64,000 nucleotides of DNA from Pseudobutyrivibrio xylanivorans DSM 14809 (GTDB lineage Bacteria > Bacillota > Clostridia > Lachnospirales > Lachnospiraceae). The translations under genes were made by a program, and so were the position numbers. The notes beneath the pieces are model-generated. The model made no database searches. It worked only from the letters and a program-made list of their open reading frames with translations, and was not told where the DNA came from. Numbering within the stretch: position 1 is the first letter of the stretch; the number at the start of each line of letters is the position of its first letter. This document shows, piece by piece, positions 36,186 through 44,868 of the stretch. The DNA lies in the NCBI RefSeq assembly GCF_900141825.1, contig NZ_FQYQ01000010.1, forward strand, positions 31,404 through 95,403, given 5' to 3'.

Positions 36186-38591
36186 TTAATCGAACTTCAG
36201 GATAGTATTAAGAATTCTCTTTGCATTAAGTTTTAACTGGTCATGGTCTAATGCACCTTTTTCATCCGCCAGCTTCAACCTATCAACAAAGCCATTTCCC
36301 ATCTTCAGGTCATTTCCTGCATTTACTTCCTTGTACTGCTCTCCTCTGGTCCACCAATCTGATGTAACCATTCCTTCATAGCCCCACTCTTCTCGGAGAA
36401 TTCCTGTAAGTAAATCGTGACTTTCAGAAGCTCTCTCTCCATTTACAGCATTATAAGCACTCATAATAGTGTATGGCTGAGCTTCCTTTACAACAATCTC
36501 GAAGGCCTTCAAATAGATTTCTCTCAAGGCTCTCTCAGATACTCTTGAATCGCTGTGCTTTCTATTTGTCTCCTTATTATTACAAGCAAAATGCTTTACA
36601 GAAGCACCTACGTGATTGCACTGAATACCATCTACAAGAGCTGCTCCAAGCTTTCCTGCCAAAAGCGGATCCTCAGAATAATACTCAAAATTTCTTCCGC
36701 AAAGTGGACTACGATGAATATTGATTGCAGGGGTAAGCCAAACTGCAAGATTATTTTCCTTTATCTCTTCGCCACCGGCTTTACCTACCTGAGCAATGAG
36801 ATGAGTATTCCAAGTGCAGGCTAAAAGTGTAGCACAAGGGAAGGCTGTAGTGAGGATTCCCGTTTCTGGGGCAATTCTTACTCCGGCAGGTCCATCAGCT
36901 GTCATTGCACTAGGCACGCCATATTCTGGAAGATTACCAAAACCGAAAGTATTGGCAACACCAGTATTTGGCTGACCACCTACAAGATTCATCAAATCTT
37001 CTGTAGATAACTGCTCCATAAATTCATCAAGAGTAATCTTTCCCTCTGCCACATCGGATAGTGGATGGGTCCCTTCCTTATATGGGTAAATCAGGCAATA
37101 GCTATCCCTTGCCCTAACAGTAGGTGTTAGTCCCTCCTCTGTTCCTGGCTCCATTTTCTTAATAATACTTTCATTTATATCCTTATGCTGACCCTGTGGT
37201 AATTCCTCATAGCTACCATCTGCAAGCATTCTTTTTTCCAGCTCAACTGGAGCTAATTTATGAGAAAGTGTTGCCACAACCTCATCTTCCTCGTTGTTCC
37301 ATACCAGGTTTGTAGCTGCCACATCCAAAGAATCATTTCCAAGGAAGAATTTGTACTCTCCTTTTTCTAATACATAGCAAGCTTCCTTAACCTTGCCCAA
37401 ATCATCATAAGATGAAATCTGATATTTGCTAACGGATAGTGTTATAACCTGGCTCTCATTTGGACCCAAAACTCTGGTCTTTGCAAAGGCTCCCAGCTCT
37501 CTGGCTGGCTTTCCAAGCTTGCCCTGTGGCGCACTATAGCATAGCTGTACAACATTCTTTCCTGGAATGCTGCCAGTGTTTGTAACCTTTACAGTAAAGT
37601 AAAATGTATCATCACAAAGTGACATTGCCACTATATTGCTTTCAAAGCTTGTGTAGCTTTTTCCATAGCCAAATGGATAGACAATCTTCTTTTCAGCTTC
37701 TGGAATAGTGAGGAAATATCTGTAACCTACATAAATGTCCTCATTATAATTTACATAATCAAAGGACTCGTGGAATCCTTCTGTAGATGGATAGTCCTCC
37801 AAAGTACCTGCAAAGGTATCTACAAGTCTTCCGGAAGGATTCACATCTCCAAGAAGAATATCAGCTGCTGCATCGCCGCCTTCCATTCCGCCTTGTCCCA
37901 TATAAAGGGCTGCATTAATATTCTCGTCCTTGAGCCATCTTAAATCTATGATTCCACCAATATTTACTACTGCAATTACTTTTTTGAAATTCGCTTTTAC
38001 GATATCTACAAGCTTATTTTCTTCGTCTGTAAGATAGAAATCTCCCTTAGGGAAAATCTCTCCTGAAATCTTTGGCATAGAGGTCTCTGATTCCCAAGGA
38101 TTATATTCGTTGTTGCATTCAACATCGCTTCTATCCCAGCCCTCTCCTGAAAATCTGGAGATTACAATAACAGCTGTATCCGTATATGCGATAGCCCCCT
38201 TTAATAGCTCCTCAGATACTTCTGGCTCAGAGGTCATTCCAGGAACTCTTCCCTTACCATATTGTTCCTTTAAATCGTCTTTATAATAGCTGATAAGTGG
38301 CTCGTATACTGACACCCCTTTAGCCTTCAGGCCATCATATAAGCTATGTACATATTTGCAATATACATCTCCTGAGCCACCGCCGCCTTTTACATAATCA
38401 ACACTGCCCTTTCCAAAAAGTGCAAGCGGCTGTTTCCTTGAAAGGGGAAGTACTCCATCATTTTCAAGGAGAACCATTCCCTCACTAGCTGCTTTTCTTG
38501 AAAGCTTTATATGTTCCTCGCAGCCAGTCACCCTTCTATCGCCATATAAAGGTAAAGCTGGCTGATATAATAATCTGGACCATTTTTGCAT
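36186..38591 (-). CDS. GH3 beta-glucosidase with permuted domain order
   Basis: An 801-residue cytoplasmic GH3 enzyme whose domains are in reverse order. The alpha/beta-sandwich domain comes first (~residues 30-310), then a fibronectin-like domain (~330-420), and the TIM barrel last (~500-795). The barrel has DGPAGVR, the GRNFEYYSEDP loop, KHFACNN and the nucleophile in VTSDWW. The same order is known in Butyrivibrio and Ruminococcus beta-glucosidases. It would release glucose from beta-gluco-oligosaccharides. The ribosome binding site AGGAGG is good. It sits between terminators, so it is a single-gene unit. Confidence 0.9.
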   Translation of the reverse strand: MQKWSRLLYQPALPLYGDRRVTGCEEHIKLSRKAASEGMVLLENDGVLPLSRKQPLALFGKGSVDYVKGGGGSGDVYCKYVHSLYDGLKAKGVSVYEPLISYYKDDLKEQYGKGRVPGMTSEPEVSEELLKGAIAYTDTAVIVISRFSGEGWDRSDVECNNEYNPWESETSMPKISGEIFPKGDFYLTDEENKLVDIVKANFKKVIAVVNIGGIIDLRWLKDENINAALYMGQGGMEGGDAAADILLGDVNPSGRLVDTFAGTLEDYPSTEGFHESFDYVNYNEDIYVGYRYFLTIPEAEKKIVYPFGYGKSYTSFESNIVAMSLCDDTFYFTVKVTNTGSIPGKNVVQLCYSAPQGKLGKPARELGAFAKTRVLGPNESQVITLSVSKYQISSYDDLGKVKEACYVLEKGEYKFFLGNDSLDVAATNLVWNNEEDEVVATLSHKLAPVELEKRMLADGSYEELPQGQHKDINESIIKKMEPGTEEGLTPTVRARDSYCLIYPYKEGTHPLSDVAEGKITLDEFMEQLSTEDLMNLVGGQPNTGVANTFGFGNLPEYGVPSAMTADGPAGVRIAPETGILTTAFPCATLLACTWNTHLIAQVGKAGGEEIKENNLAVWLTPAINIHRSPLCGRNFEYYSEDPLLAGKLGAALVDGIQCNHVGASVKHFACNNKETNRKHSDSRVSERALREIYLKAFEIVVKEAQPYTIMSAYNAVNGERASESHDLLTGILREEWGYEGMVTSDWWTRGEQYKEVNAGNDLKMGNGFVDRLKLADEKGALDHDQLKLNAKRILNTILKFD

Positions 38592-38695
38592 AACACACCT
38601 CCTGAATAAAATCTACTTCTTCAATAATAACTTAATCAAAATAGTTTTAAAGTATTATTATTTTTCTATAGTGATATTTTTTTGATAAACATTAA

Positions 38696-38730
38696 AAGAG
38701 CTTGCGAGAGATTCACTCTTGCAAGCTCTT
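38696..38730 (-). terminator. intrinsic terminator after malQ
   Basis: A 15-bp stem (38696-38710/38716-38730, one G-T) with a 5-nt loop, followed by TTTT on the minus strand. Confidence 0.9.
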
Positions 38731-38745
38731 AAGAAGAAGAAAAAA

Positions 38746-40302
38746 TTATTTTTTTGTAGAAGCTTTCTTTGCTTGTTTCTTTTGTGGTTTTTGTGGTTTT
38801 TCCGGTTTCTTTGGCTTTGGTGGTTTTGTTGTTCTCTCGTAAAGAAGAGACATATCAAAAATTTTCTTAGCCAGCTCTGTAGTTGGCTCCTTTGCAAGTA
38901 ATCTCCACTGCCAGTTACCACTATCTGTACCAGGCACATTAATACGATTATACTTTCCAAGGCCTAAGAAATCCTGCATCTGTGCCACAAATAACACTGA
39001 AACTGAGCTCATTCCTCCACGAATCATACCCCAGTTAAAGCCCTCAGCTTTTGAAATACCAAGGTATTTGCTGGCATATTCCTTGTCCTTTTTATCTGCA
39101 TCCTCATACCAGCCCATGATTGTTGCATTATCATGAGTTCCTGTGTAGCAGATACAATTCTTATCATATGTGTGAGGCTGATAATTATTTGCCTCACCTG
39201 AATCAAATGCAAATTCAAGGACCTTCATTCCTGGCCAGCCACTATCCTGAAGCAGCTTTACAACTGTAGGCGATGGCTCACCTAAGTCCTCAGCTATAAA
39301 CTCGATGCTTGGGAATGTCTTCGAAAGAAGTCCAACAAGATCCATTCCTGGCCCCTTCTTCCACTTACCTTTCTTTGCAGTCTTATCCTTTGCAGGAACT
39401 GCCCAATACTCATCAAAGCCTCTAAAATGATCAATTCTTAATACATCATAAAGCTTTGCAGCTCCATCAATTCTTCGAATCCACCACTTATAGCCATCTG
39501 CTTTCAGTGCCTTCCAGTCGTAGCATGGGTTACCCCAAAGCTGACCGTCTTCGCTGAAATAATCTGGTGGCACACCAGCCACCTCTACTGGATAATTGTC
39601 TTCATTCAGACTGAAAAATTCAGGTTCAGCCCAAACATCACATGAATCCAGTGCAACATATATTGGAAGATCTCCAATTACCTCAATTCCAAGACTATTA
39701 ATATAAGTCTTTAGCTTTGCCCACTGCTTAAAGAACAGATACTGAATGTAAACGAAGAATTCAATATCCTCCTCAAGCTTTTTAGTGTACTTTTCAACAG
39801 CCTTTGCCTCATGAAGACGAATGTCCTCTGGCCATTCCTGCCAACTAAGCTGACCGAAATGCTTCTTTATTGCCATGAAAAGCGCATAATTTTCCACCCA
39901 GGCATTTTTCTTTCTGAAATGAGAAATCTCACCGAGAGAATCTTTGTATCCTCTCTCCTTTGCCTTTTCAAGGATCTTGAATCGACTCTCATAAATCTGG
40001 CCATAATCCACATAACGTGGGTTAGTTCCCCAGTTTTCAGCCTCTACTTCCTTTTTAGTAAGAAGGCCTTCTTCAATAAGCATATCAAGATCAATGAAAT
40101 AGGGGTTTCCGGCAAAGGTAGAAAAGCTCTGATATGGGCTGTCTCCGTAACTAGTTGGACCTAAAGGAAGTACCTGCCAGTATTTCTGGCCGGCAGCCTT
40201 TAGAAAGTCCGCAAAATCATATGCGGCTTTTCCAAAGGTACCTATTCCATAAGGTGAAGGTAATGAAGATATAGGGAGCAAAATTCCACTACTTCTTTTC
40301 AT
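38746..40302 (-). CDS. malQ: 4-alpha-glucanotransferase (amylomaltase)
   Basis: A 518-residue GH77 enzyme that moves alpha-1,4-glucan segments between maltodextrins and releases glucose. Family motifs include PISSLPSPYGIGTFG, GPTSYGDSPYQS, GDLPIYVALDS, the nucleophile region VLRIDHFRGF and IAEDLG. The last ~25 residues are an unusual proline/lysine-rich tail (PPKPKKPEKPQKPQ...) beyond the normal end. It lies 38 nt downstream of the CUT1 permease genes, which makes maltodextrins a likely cargo of that transporter. Confidence 0.95.
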   Translation of the reverse strand: MKRSSGILLPISSLPSPYGIGTFGKAAYDFADFLKAAGQKYWQVLPLGPTSYGDSPYQSFSTFAGNPYFIDLDMLIEEGLLTKKEVEAENWGTNPRYVDYGQIYESRFKILEKAKERGYKDSLGEISHFRKKNAWVENYALFMAIKKHFGQLSWQEWPEDIRLHEAKAVEKYTKKLEEDIEFFVYIQYLFFKQWAKLKTYINSLGIEVIGDLPIYVALDSCDVWAEPEFFSLNEDNYPVEVAGVPPDYFSEDGQLWGNPCYDWKALKADGYKWWIRRIDGAAKLYDVLRIDHFRGFDEYWAVPAKDKTAKKGKWKKGPGMDLVGLLSKTFPSIEFIAEDLGEPSPTVVKLLQDSGWPGMKVLEFAFDSGEANNYQPHTYDKNCICYTGTHDNATIMGWYEDADKKDKEYASKYLGISKAEGFNWGMIRGGMSSVSVLFVAQMQDFLGLGKYNRINVPGTDSGNWQWRLLAKEPTTELAKKIFDMSLLYERTTKPPKPKKPEKPQKPQKKQAKKASTKK

Positions 40303-40340
40303 TTTAGTAATCTCCTATAAGTTTAATTAGACTAACGGGA

Positions 40341-41183
40341 TTAGCCTTTAACCGCCCCCGCTATAACACCTTTAATAATGTATTTCTGTAAGCAAATATA
40401 CATAATTATGATTGGTAATACAGTCATCATAATACATGCCATCATTGGTCCCATTTCTACATGTCCGTAGCTTCCGCGGAAGTACTGAATAAGAATTGGG
40501 ACTGTCATATATTTCTTTCTGTCGAGAACAAGGTATGGCAAAAGGTAATCGTTCCAAAGCCACATAGTCTCGAGAATAGCTACCGATATAAGTGTTGGCT
40601 TCAAAATAGGAAGCACAATCTGGAAAAATGTCTGGATTGGGTTGCAACCATCAATCATGGCTGCCTCTTCAATCTCAAGTGGAATTGACTTCATAAATCC
40701 TGTGAACATGAATACTGCAAGACCAGCGCCAAATCCAAGGTAAATAATACAAATGTTATATGGTGTATCAAGATCCATTCTGTCAGCTGTTGATGCAAGT
40801 GTGAACATCAGCATCTGGAAAGGTACTACCATCGAAAATACAAACAAAGCATAGCATACCTTTGAGAGAATTCCGTGAACTCTGGTGATATACCAGGCAC
40901 ACATTGATGTACAAATCAAAATCAAAACTGCAGATGATACTGTGATTACCAAGCTGTATCCAAACGCCGCTGCAAATCCCTTTGATGAAAGAGCATCAGT
41001 ATAATTGCTAAATCCAACAAAGCTTTTTGCATCTGGAAGTGTAAATACACTGTTTGTACTGATAAAAGCATCACCCTTAAGTGAGTTAATCAAAATCATA
41101 AATACTGGATAAATCCAGCAAACAGCCAGAAGGCACAATACGATAAACACGATAAGGCGTGCAACCTGTTCTTTTGCTTTCAT
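40341..41183 (-). CDS. CUT1 sugar ABC transporter permease (MalG-type), malQ operon
   Basis: A 280-residue permease with six membrane helices and the EAA loop EEAAMIDGCNPIQTFFQIVLPI. It shares one base (TAATG) with the preceding MalF-type gene. It is part of a second CUT1 system with the binding protein at 42233 and malQ; maltodextrin is the likely substrate by association. The ATPase is not encoded here. Confidence 0.9.
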   Translation of the reverse strand: MKAKEQVARLIVFIVLCLLAVCWIYPVFMILINSLKGDAFISTNSVFTLPDAKSFVGFSNYTDALSSKGFAAAFGYSLVITVSSAVLILICTSMCAWYITRVHGILSKVCYALFVFSMVVPFQMLMFTLASTADRMDLDTPYNICIIYLGFGAGLAVFMFTGFMKSIPLEIEEAAMIDGCNPIQTFFQIVLPILKPTLISVAILETMWLWNDYLLPYLVLDRKKYMTVPILIQYFRGSYGHVEMGPMMACIMMTVLPIIIMYICLQKYIIKGVIAGAVKG

Positions 41184-42034
41184 TACTGCTGTACCTCCTT
41201 TGATTTAGTAATCTTAAGCTGAATCATGGAGATAAGAATAACCATAATACAGAAAATAACTGCCTTTGCCTGACCGTATCCCTTCCACTGTGGGCCTGTA
41301 CGACTGTAGAAGGTATTGTAAATGTTAAGGGCAAGCATCTCTGATGCGTGAGCTGGCTCACCACCTGTCAACGCAAGGTTCTGATCAAAGAGCTTGAAGC
41401 CATTTGTTATTGTCAGGAATGAACAAATTGTAATTGAAGGCATTACGTTTGGAATCTTAATCTTGAAAAGAATCTGTCCTGTTGTAGCACCATCAATCTT
41501 AGCTGCCTCAATGTAATCATCTGGAATAGACTGAAGACCTGCGATGTAAATAATCATCATGTAACCAATCTGCTGCCAGCACATAAGGATTGTCAAACCA
41601 ATGAATCCGTATGTAGCATTAAGTGCAAGGAGTGGCTTCTCCAAAAGTGAAAGCACACAGTTAATAAGAATCTGCCAAATGTATCCAAGAACGATTCCTC
41701 CGATAAGGTTTGGCATGAAGAATACTGTTCTGAAGAAATTTGAACCTTTAATCTTATTTGTAAGTGCAAGGGCAATAGCAAATGCTATTACATTTATAAG
41801 TACTGTTGATACCACAGTAAAAAGCGCTGTGAACCAGAACGAATGCCAGAAATCAGCATCTGTAATGGCATACGCATAATTTCCAAATCCAATGAATGTT
41901 GCTTTTTTTATAGTAGTAAATTTACAAAATGATAAATATAATCCCTGAACGAAGGGATAAATAAATCCAACCGAGAACGCAGCCAACGTAGGCAAGACAA
42001 AAATCGGCCAATACTTTCTAATCGCTTTTTCCAT
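41183..42034 (-). CDS. CUT1 sugar ABC transporter permease (MalF-type), malQ operon
   Basis: A 283-residue permease with six membrane helices and the EAA loop EAAKIDGATTGQILFKIKIPN. The ribosome binding site is AAAGGA. It is separated from the binding-protein gene by 198 nt containing two stable hairpins, which could allow higher expression of the binding protein than of the permeases. Confidence 0.9.
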   Translation of the reverse strand: MEKAIRKYWPIFVLPTLAAFSVGFIYPFVQGLYLSFCKFTTIKKATFIGFGNYAYAITDADFWHSFWFTALFTVVSTVLINVIAFAIALALTNKIKGSNFFRTVFFMPNLIGGIVLGYIWQILINCVLSLLEKPLLALNATYGFIGLTILMCWQQIGYMMIIYIAGLQSIPDDYIEAAKIDGATTGQILFKIKIPNVMPSITICSFLTITNGFKLFDQNLALTGGEPAHASEMLALNIYNTFYSRTGPQWKGYGQAKAVIFCIMVILISMIQLKITKSKEVQQ

Positions 42035-42092
42035 AATATATCCTTTATTGTGTATTATTCTACAGTTATAACACCTAAAATTTCCAAAGATA

Positions 42093-42118
42093 TGGAGGGC
42101 GTTAGGCCTCGCCCTCCA
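42093..42118 (-). promoter_or_regulatory. strong intercistronic hairpin (binding protein / permease)
   Basis: GC-rich stem 42093-42100/42111-42118 with a 10-nt loop and no T run. It is a likely RNA stabiliser or attenuator, as in malE-malF spacers. Confidence 0.6.
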
Positions 42119-42183
42119 ATGTTAGTATCCGCGTTTATGCAATAGCAAGAACCACGAATTGGGAAGAAAAACTCTTCTATGTG

Positions 42184-42217
42184 AACCGCCCTTTGAGAAT
42201 GGTTAATTCAGGCAGTT
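42184..42217 (-). promoter_or_regulatory. second intercistronic hairpin after binding-protein gene
   Basis: Arms 42184-42190/42211-42217 (one G-U in the minus RNA) lie 16 nt after the stop of the binding-protein gene. Together with the 42093 hairpin this fills the 198-nt spacer. Confidence 0.45.
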
Positions 42218-42232
42218 TACATCAGTATAAAA

Positions 42233-43543
42233 TTAGTGACTTGCAGCGTACTCTGAAGCCCAACCATCAACGAATGCTGTAACAACATCGTCCCATGAAC
42301 CTGTACCTGCTGCATAAGCTGTAAGAGCTGAACCTACACCGTTCTTCCACTCCTCAGATGGCATTGTTGTAAAGTTCCAAGAAACTGGAGTCTTGCCTGC
42401 CTCTGTGTATGCTCTATCATTAAGAACGAAAAGGTTTGTTGTATCTGCTGCCTTCTTGAAAGGAATAACACCAATCTGCTCAGAAAGCATCTTTGTACCT
42501 GCATCAGATGTTACCATCCATGTAAGGAAATCAATTGTTGCCTGAATATCTTCCTCAGAAGCCTCTGAGTTTACACACCAGAAGTTCTCTGTACCTGTGC
42601 AAAGACCCTGATTCTTCTCATCGCCAGCACCAACATAGATAGGGATCATAGCGAGCTCATCATCTGTCATGCCCTTATCTGTAAGGTTTGCATACTCCCA
42701 AGAACCATTCTGATAAAATACAGCCTGTCTGTCAGCGAATTCGTTCTCAGCATCATCGCCTGTCTTTCCAGCAAGGTCAGCTGGCTTGCATGTAGCGTTA
42801 TTGATGTAGAGATCCCAAATTGCCTTGTAGTTATCAAGGTACTTGCCCTCGATAGCGTCTGTAGAATCAATACCCTTATCCTGATATTCGAAGTAAATTG
42901 GAAGGTTTGCAAGGTGTGTCTTGAATCTCCAGTCAGAAGAACCATCCATACCTGCTGATGTAAATGCTGCGAATCCAAGCTCATCCTTGCGAGCTGTAAT
43001 ATCCTCTGCAACTTTCTTTAAATCATCAAAGCTCTGAATATCCTCAAGTGTGTAACCAGCCTGCTCAAGAAGCTTTGTGTTTGTGATGATACCGTATGAC
43101 TCGATAACGTATGCGATACCTGCAACCGCATCATCATTGTAAAGTGCGAATGAATCGCTTGTAAGCTCATTGTAAAGTGATGAATCCTTAAGGTCATAGC
43201 AATAATCTGCCCAGTTTGCAAGACCTACAGGGCCATTAACCTGGAATAATGTAGGAGCCTCATCCTTTACGATTTCAGATGAAAGTGTCTCCTCATATGT
43301 ACCAGAAGCTGCAGTAATAACTGTTACAGGAACACCTGTCTCTTCTGTGTACTGCTTAGCAATCTCCTGCCAAGCCTCATCTGCCTCTGGCTTGAAGTTA
43401 AGGTAATAAACCTTTCCACTTGCTCCATCAGTTGATGCAGAATCCCCTGCTGAATCTCCTGAAGCGCTTGAACCACAACCTGCAAATGTTGCAGTTGCCA
43501 TCATTGCGATTAACCCCAGTGCCAATACTCTCTTTCTCTTCAT
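42233..43543 (-). CDS. CUT1 sugar-binding lipoprotein, malQ operon
   Basis: A 436-residue extracellular binding protein with a lipoprotein signal peptide (ATATFAGCGSS). The mature part shows the group 1 pattern (for example APTLFQVNGPVGLANWADY and ATIDFLTWMVTSDAG). It is the first gene of the transporter/malQ unit and lies directly downstream of the LacI regulator. The ribosome binding site AAGGAG is good. Substrate inferred as alpha-gluco-oligosaccharide from malQ. Confidence 0.9.
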   Translation of the reverse strand: MKRKRVLALGLIAMMATATFAGCGSSASGDSAGDSASTDGASGKVYYLNFKPEADEAWQEIAKQYTEETGVPVTVITAASGTYEETLSSEIVKDEAPTLFQVNGPVGLANWADYCYDLKDSSLYNELTSDSFALYNDDAVAGIAYVIESYGIITNTKLLEQAGYTLEDIQSFDDLKKVAEDITARKDELGFAAFTSAGMDGSSDWRFKTHLANLPIYFEYQDKGIDSTDAIEGKYLDNYKAIWDLYINNATCKPADLAGKTGDDAENEFADRQAVFYQNGSWEYANLTDKGMTDDELAMIPIYVGAGDEKNQGLCTGTENFWCVNSEASEEDIQATIDFLTWMVTSDAGTKMLSEQIGVIPFKKAADTTNLFVLNDRAYTEAGKTPVSWNFTTMPSEEWKNGVGSALTAYAAGTGSWDDVVTAFVDGWASEYAASH

Positions 43544-43562
43544 TTCTTACACTCTCCTTTTT

Positions 43563-43630
43563 GAAGTTTAAAATTTTATGTTTCTCATCCCTATATTCGA
43601 TAGGAATGTTAAAACCAATTTTTAAACTTC
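43563..43630 (-). promoter_or_regulatory. long-range inverted repeat in the binding-protein leader
   Basis: A perfect 11-bp inverted repeat (43563-43573/43620-43630). It spans the lacI-type gene stop and ends just upstream of the AAGGAG site of the binding-protein gene. A smaller CCTAT/ATAGG hairpin lies inside the loop. Confidence 0.5.
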
Positions 43631-44632
43631 TCGGAAGGACTCACCTTCTCGTAACGTGGTAGACAGTAAGATGTGCTTATGATTCTTTTTACCTTTAATG
43701 ATATCAACCACAAGCTTTACCGCCTCATCACCCATTTCTTCCATAGGCTGACAGAGAGTGCTCAATACCGGATTCATATACTCAGAAGCCTCAATACCAT
43801 CGATACCGATTACAGCAACATCTTTTGGTATTGATATTCCCGCCTCTCTAAGGGCTTTCATAGCGCCCATAGCCATGTTATCCGAGATAGCAAATACTGC
43901 CGAAAAGTCGTTATTCTTTTTTAACCATGCTTTCATGCCCTCATAGGCATCAGCAATGTTGTAACTATTTATAGGAATGATGAGATTCTCATCAAGTTCT
44001 ATACCAAAATCATTAAGTGCTCTTTCATAGCCTGCAAATCTTACCTGGCTAACTGAGCCATCATCCGGACCAGACAGAAGAACTGCAATTCTTCTGTGTC
44101 CCTCTTTGAAAAGATACTCTACAGCTTCATAAGCAGCCTGATTATCATCTATGCAAACACTTGAATAATCTGATTTATCCAGTGTTCCGTACTGATTATT
44201 AAAGGTACAGCAAACAAATGGCACATTTATAGCCGAGACCTGCTCCTTAGTGTAATTAAGTCTTCCTCCAAGAAAAATAATTCCAAGAAGTCGTTTATCT
44301 CTTTCCATTCTAGCTGCTGCTAAGATTTCATCATCTGAAGTACCAATCTGCTGCATCACCATTGTGTAGCCAGCCTTCTCAATCTTGTCAGCAATCTCAG
44401 TAATAATCTTTGTGTAGAATGGGTTTGAAATACCTCTTACCACCAGTCCAATGTTGTCTGAAGAAGATTTTCCTAAATCTCTTGCACTGGTATTTGGTAT
44501 GTAATTGTATTCATTAACAACAGCAAGTACCTTTTCCTTTGCTGTTTCACTGACATCTGGGTGATCGTTTAGTACACGCGAAACCGTGCTAACGCTGACC
44601 CCTGCCAGTTTAGCTATATCTTTGATTGTCAT
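43622..44632 (-). CDS. LacI-family transcriptional regulator
   Basis: A 336-residue repressor. The N-terminal HTH reads IKDIAKLAGVSVSTVSRVLN with the hinge YNYIPNTSARDL, followed by a sugar-binding core (GLVVRGISNPFYTKI, FAISDNMAMGAMKA, VIGIDGIE). It probably controls the downstream transporter/malQ genes and itself. Operator-like repeats lie upstream at 44691-44754. The ribosome binding site is AAGGA. The effector is unknown. Confidence 0.92.
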   Translation of the reverse strand: MTIKDIAKLAGVSVSTVSRVLNDHPDVSETAKEKVLAVVNEYNYIPNTSARDLGKSSSDNIGLVVRGISNPFYTKIITEIADKIEKAGYTMVMQQIGTSDDEILAAARMERDKRLLGIIFLGGRLNYTKEQVSAINVPFVCCTFNNQYGTLDKSDYSSVCIDDNQAAYEAVEYLFKEGHRRIAVLLSGPDDGSVSQVRFAGYERALNDFGIELDENLIIPINSYNIADAYEGMKAWLKKNNDFSAVFAISDNMAMGAMKALREAGISIPKDVAVIGIDGIEASEYMNPVLSTLCQPMEEMGDEAVKLVVDIIKGKKNHKHILLSTTLREGESFREV

Positions 44633-44690
44633 TTGTTTTCCTTCCGTAGAGCATATTGCTTTTTACATGGGGCCTAATCCATGTTATTCT

Positions 44691-44754
44691 TGGAAACGTT
44701 TCTGGTAACGTTTCCAGTTCATGATAAAATCATAACGTAACCATCTGGTTACGT
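44691..44754. promoter_or_regulatory. cluster of LacI-type operator palindromes
   Basis: Three CG-centred palindromic sites: GAAACGTTTC (44693-44702), GGTAACGTTTCC (44704-44715) and ACGTAACC-4-GGTTACGT (44735-44754). The first two also form a 10-bp inverted pair (44691-44700/44707-44716). They lie 60-120 nt upstream of the lacI-type gene and fit LacI/CcpA half-site logic. Confidence 0.7.
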
Positions 44755-44824
44755 CAATATACTTTACGTTTTTCGCTTTTTACGACAAATTACAATTAAA
44801 ACATTCGTGCATTATATACAAAAA

Positions 44825-44861
44825 GCTACTATGTACGGCTTAAACGCCGTAACATAGTAGC
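44825..44861 (-). terminator. intrinsic terminator after first DUF5722-like gene
   Basis: A 15-bp stem with one bulge (44825-44839/44846-44861), 6-nt loop, then TTTTT on the minus strand. Confidence 0.9.
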
Positions 44862-44868
44862 CCTTAAT

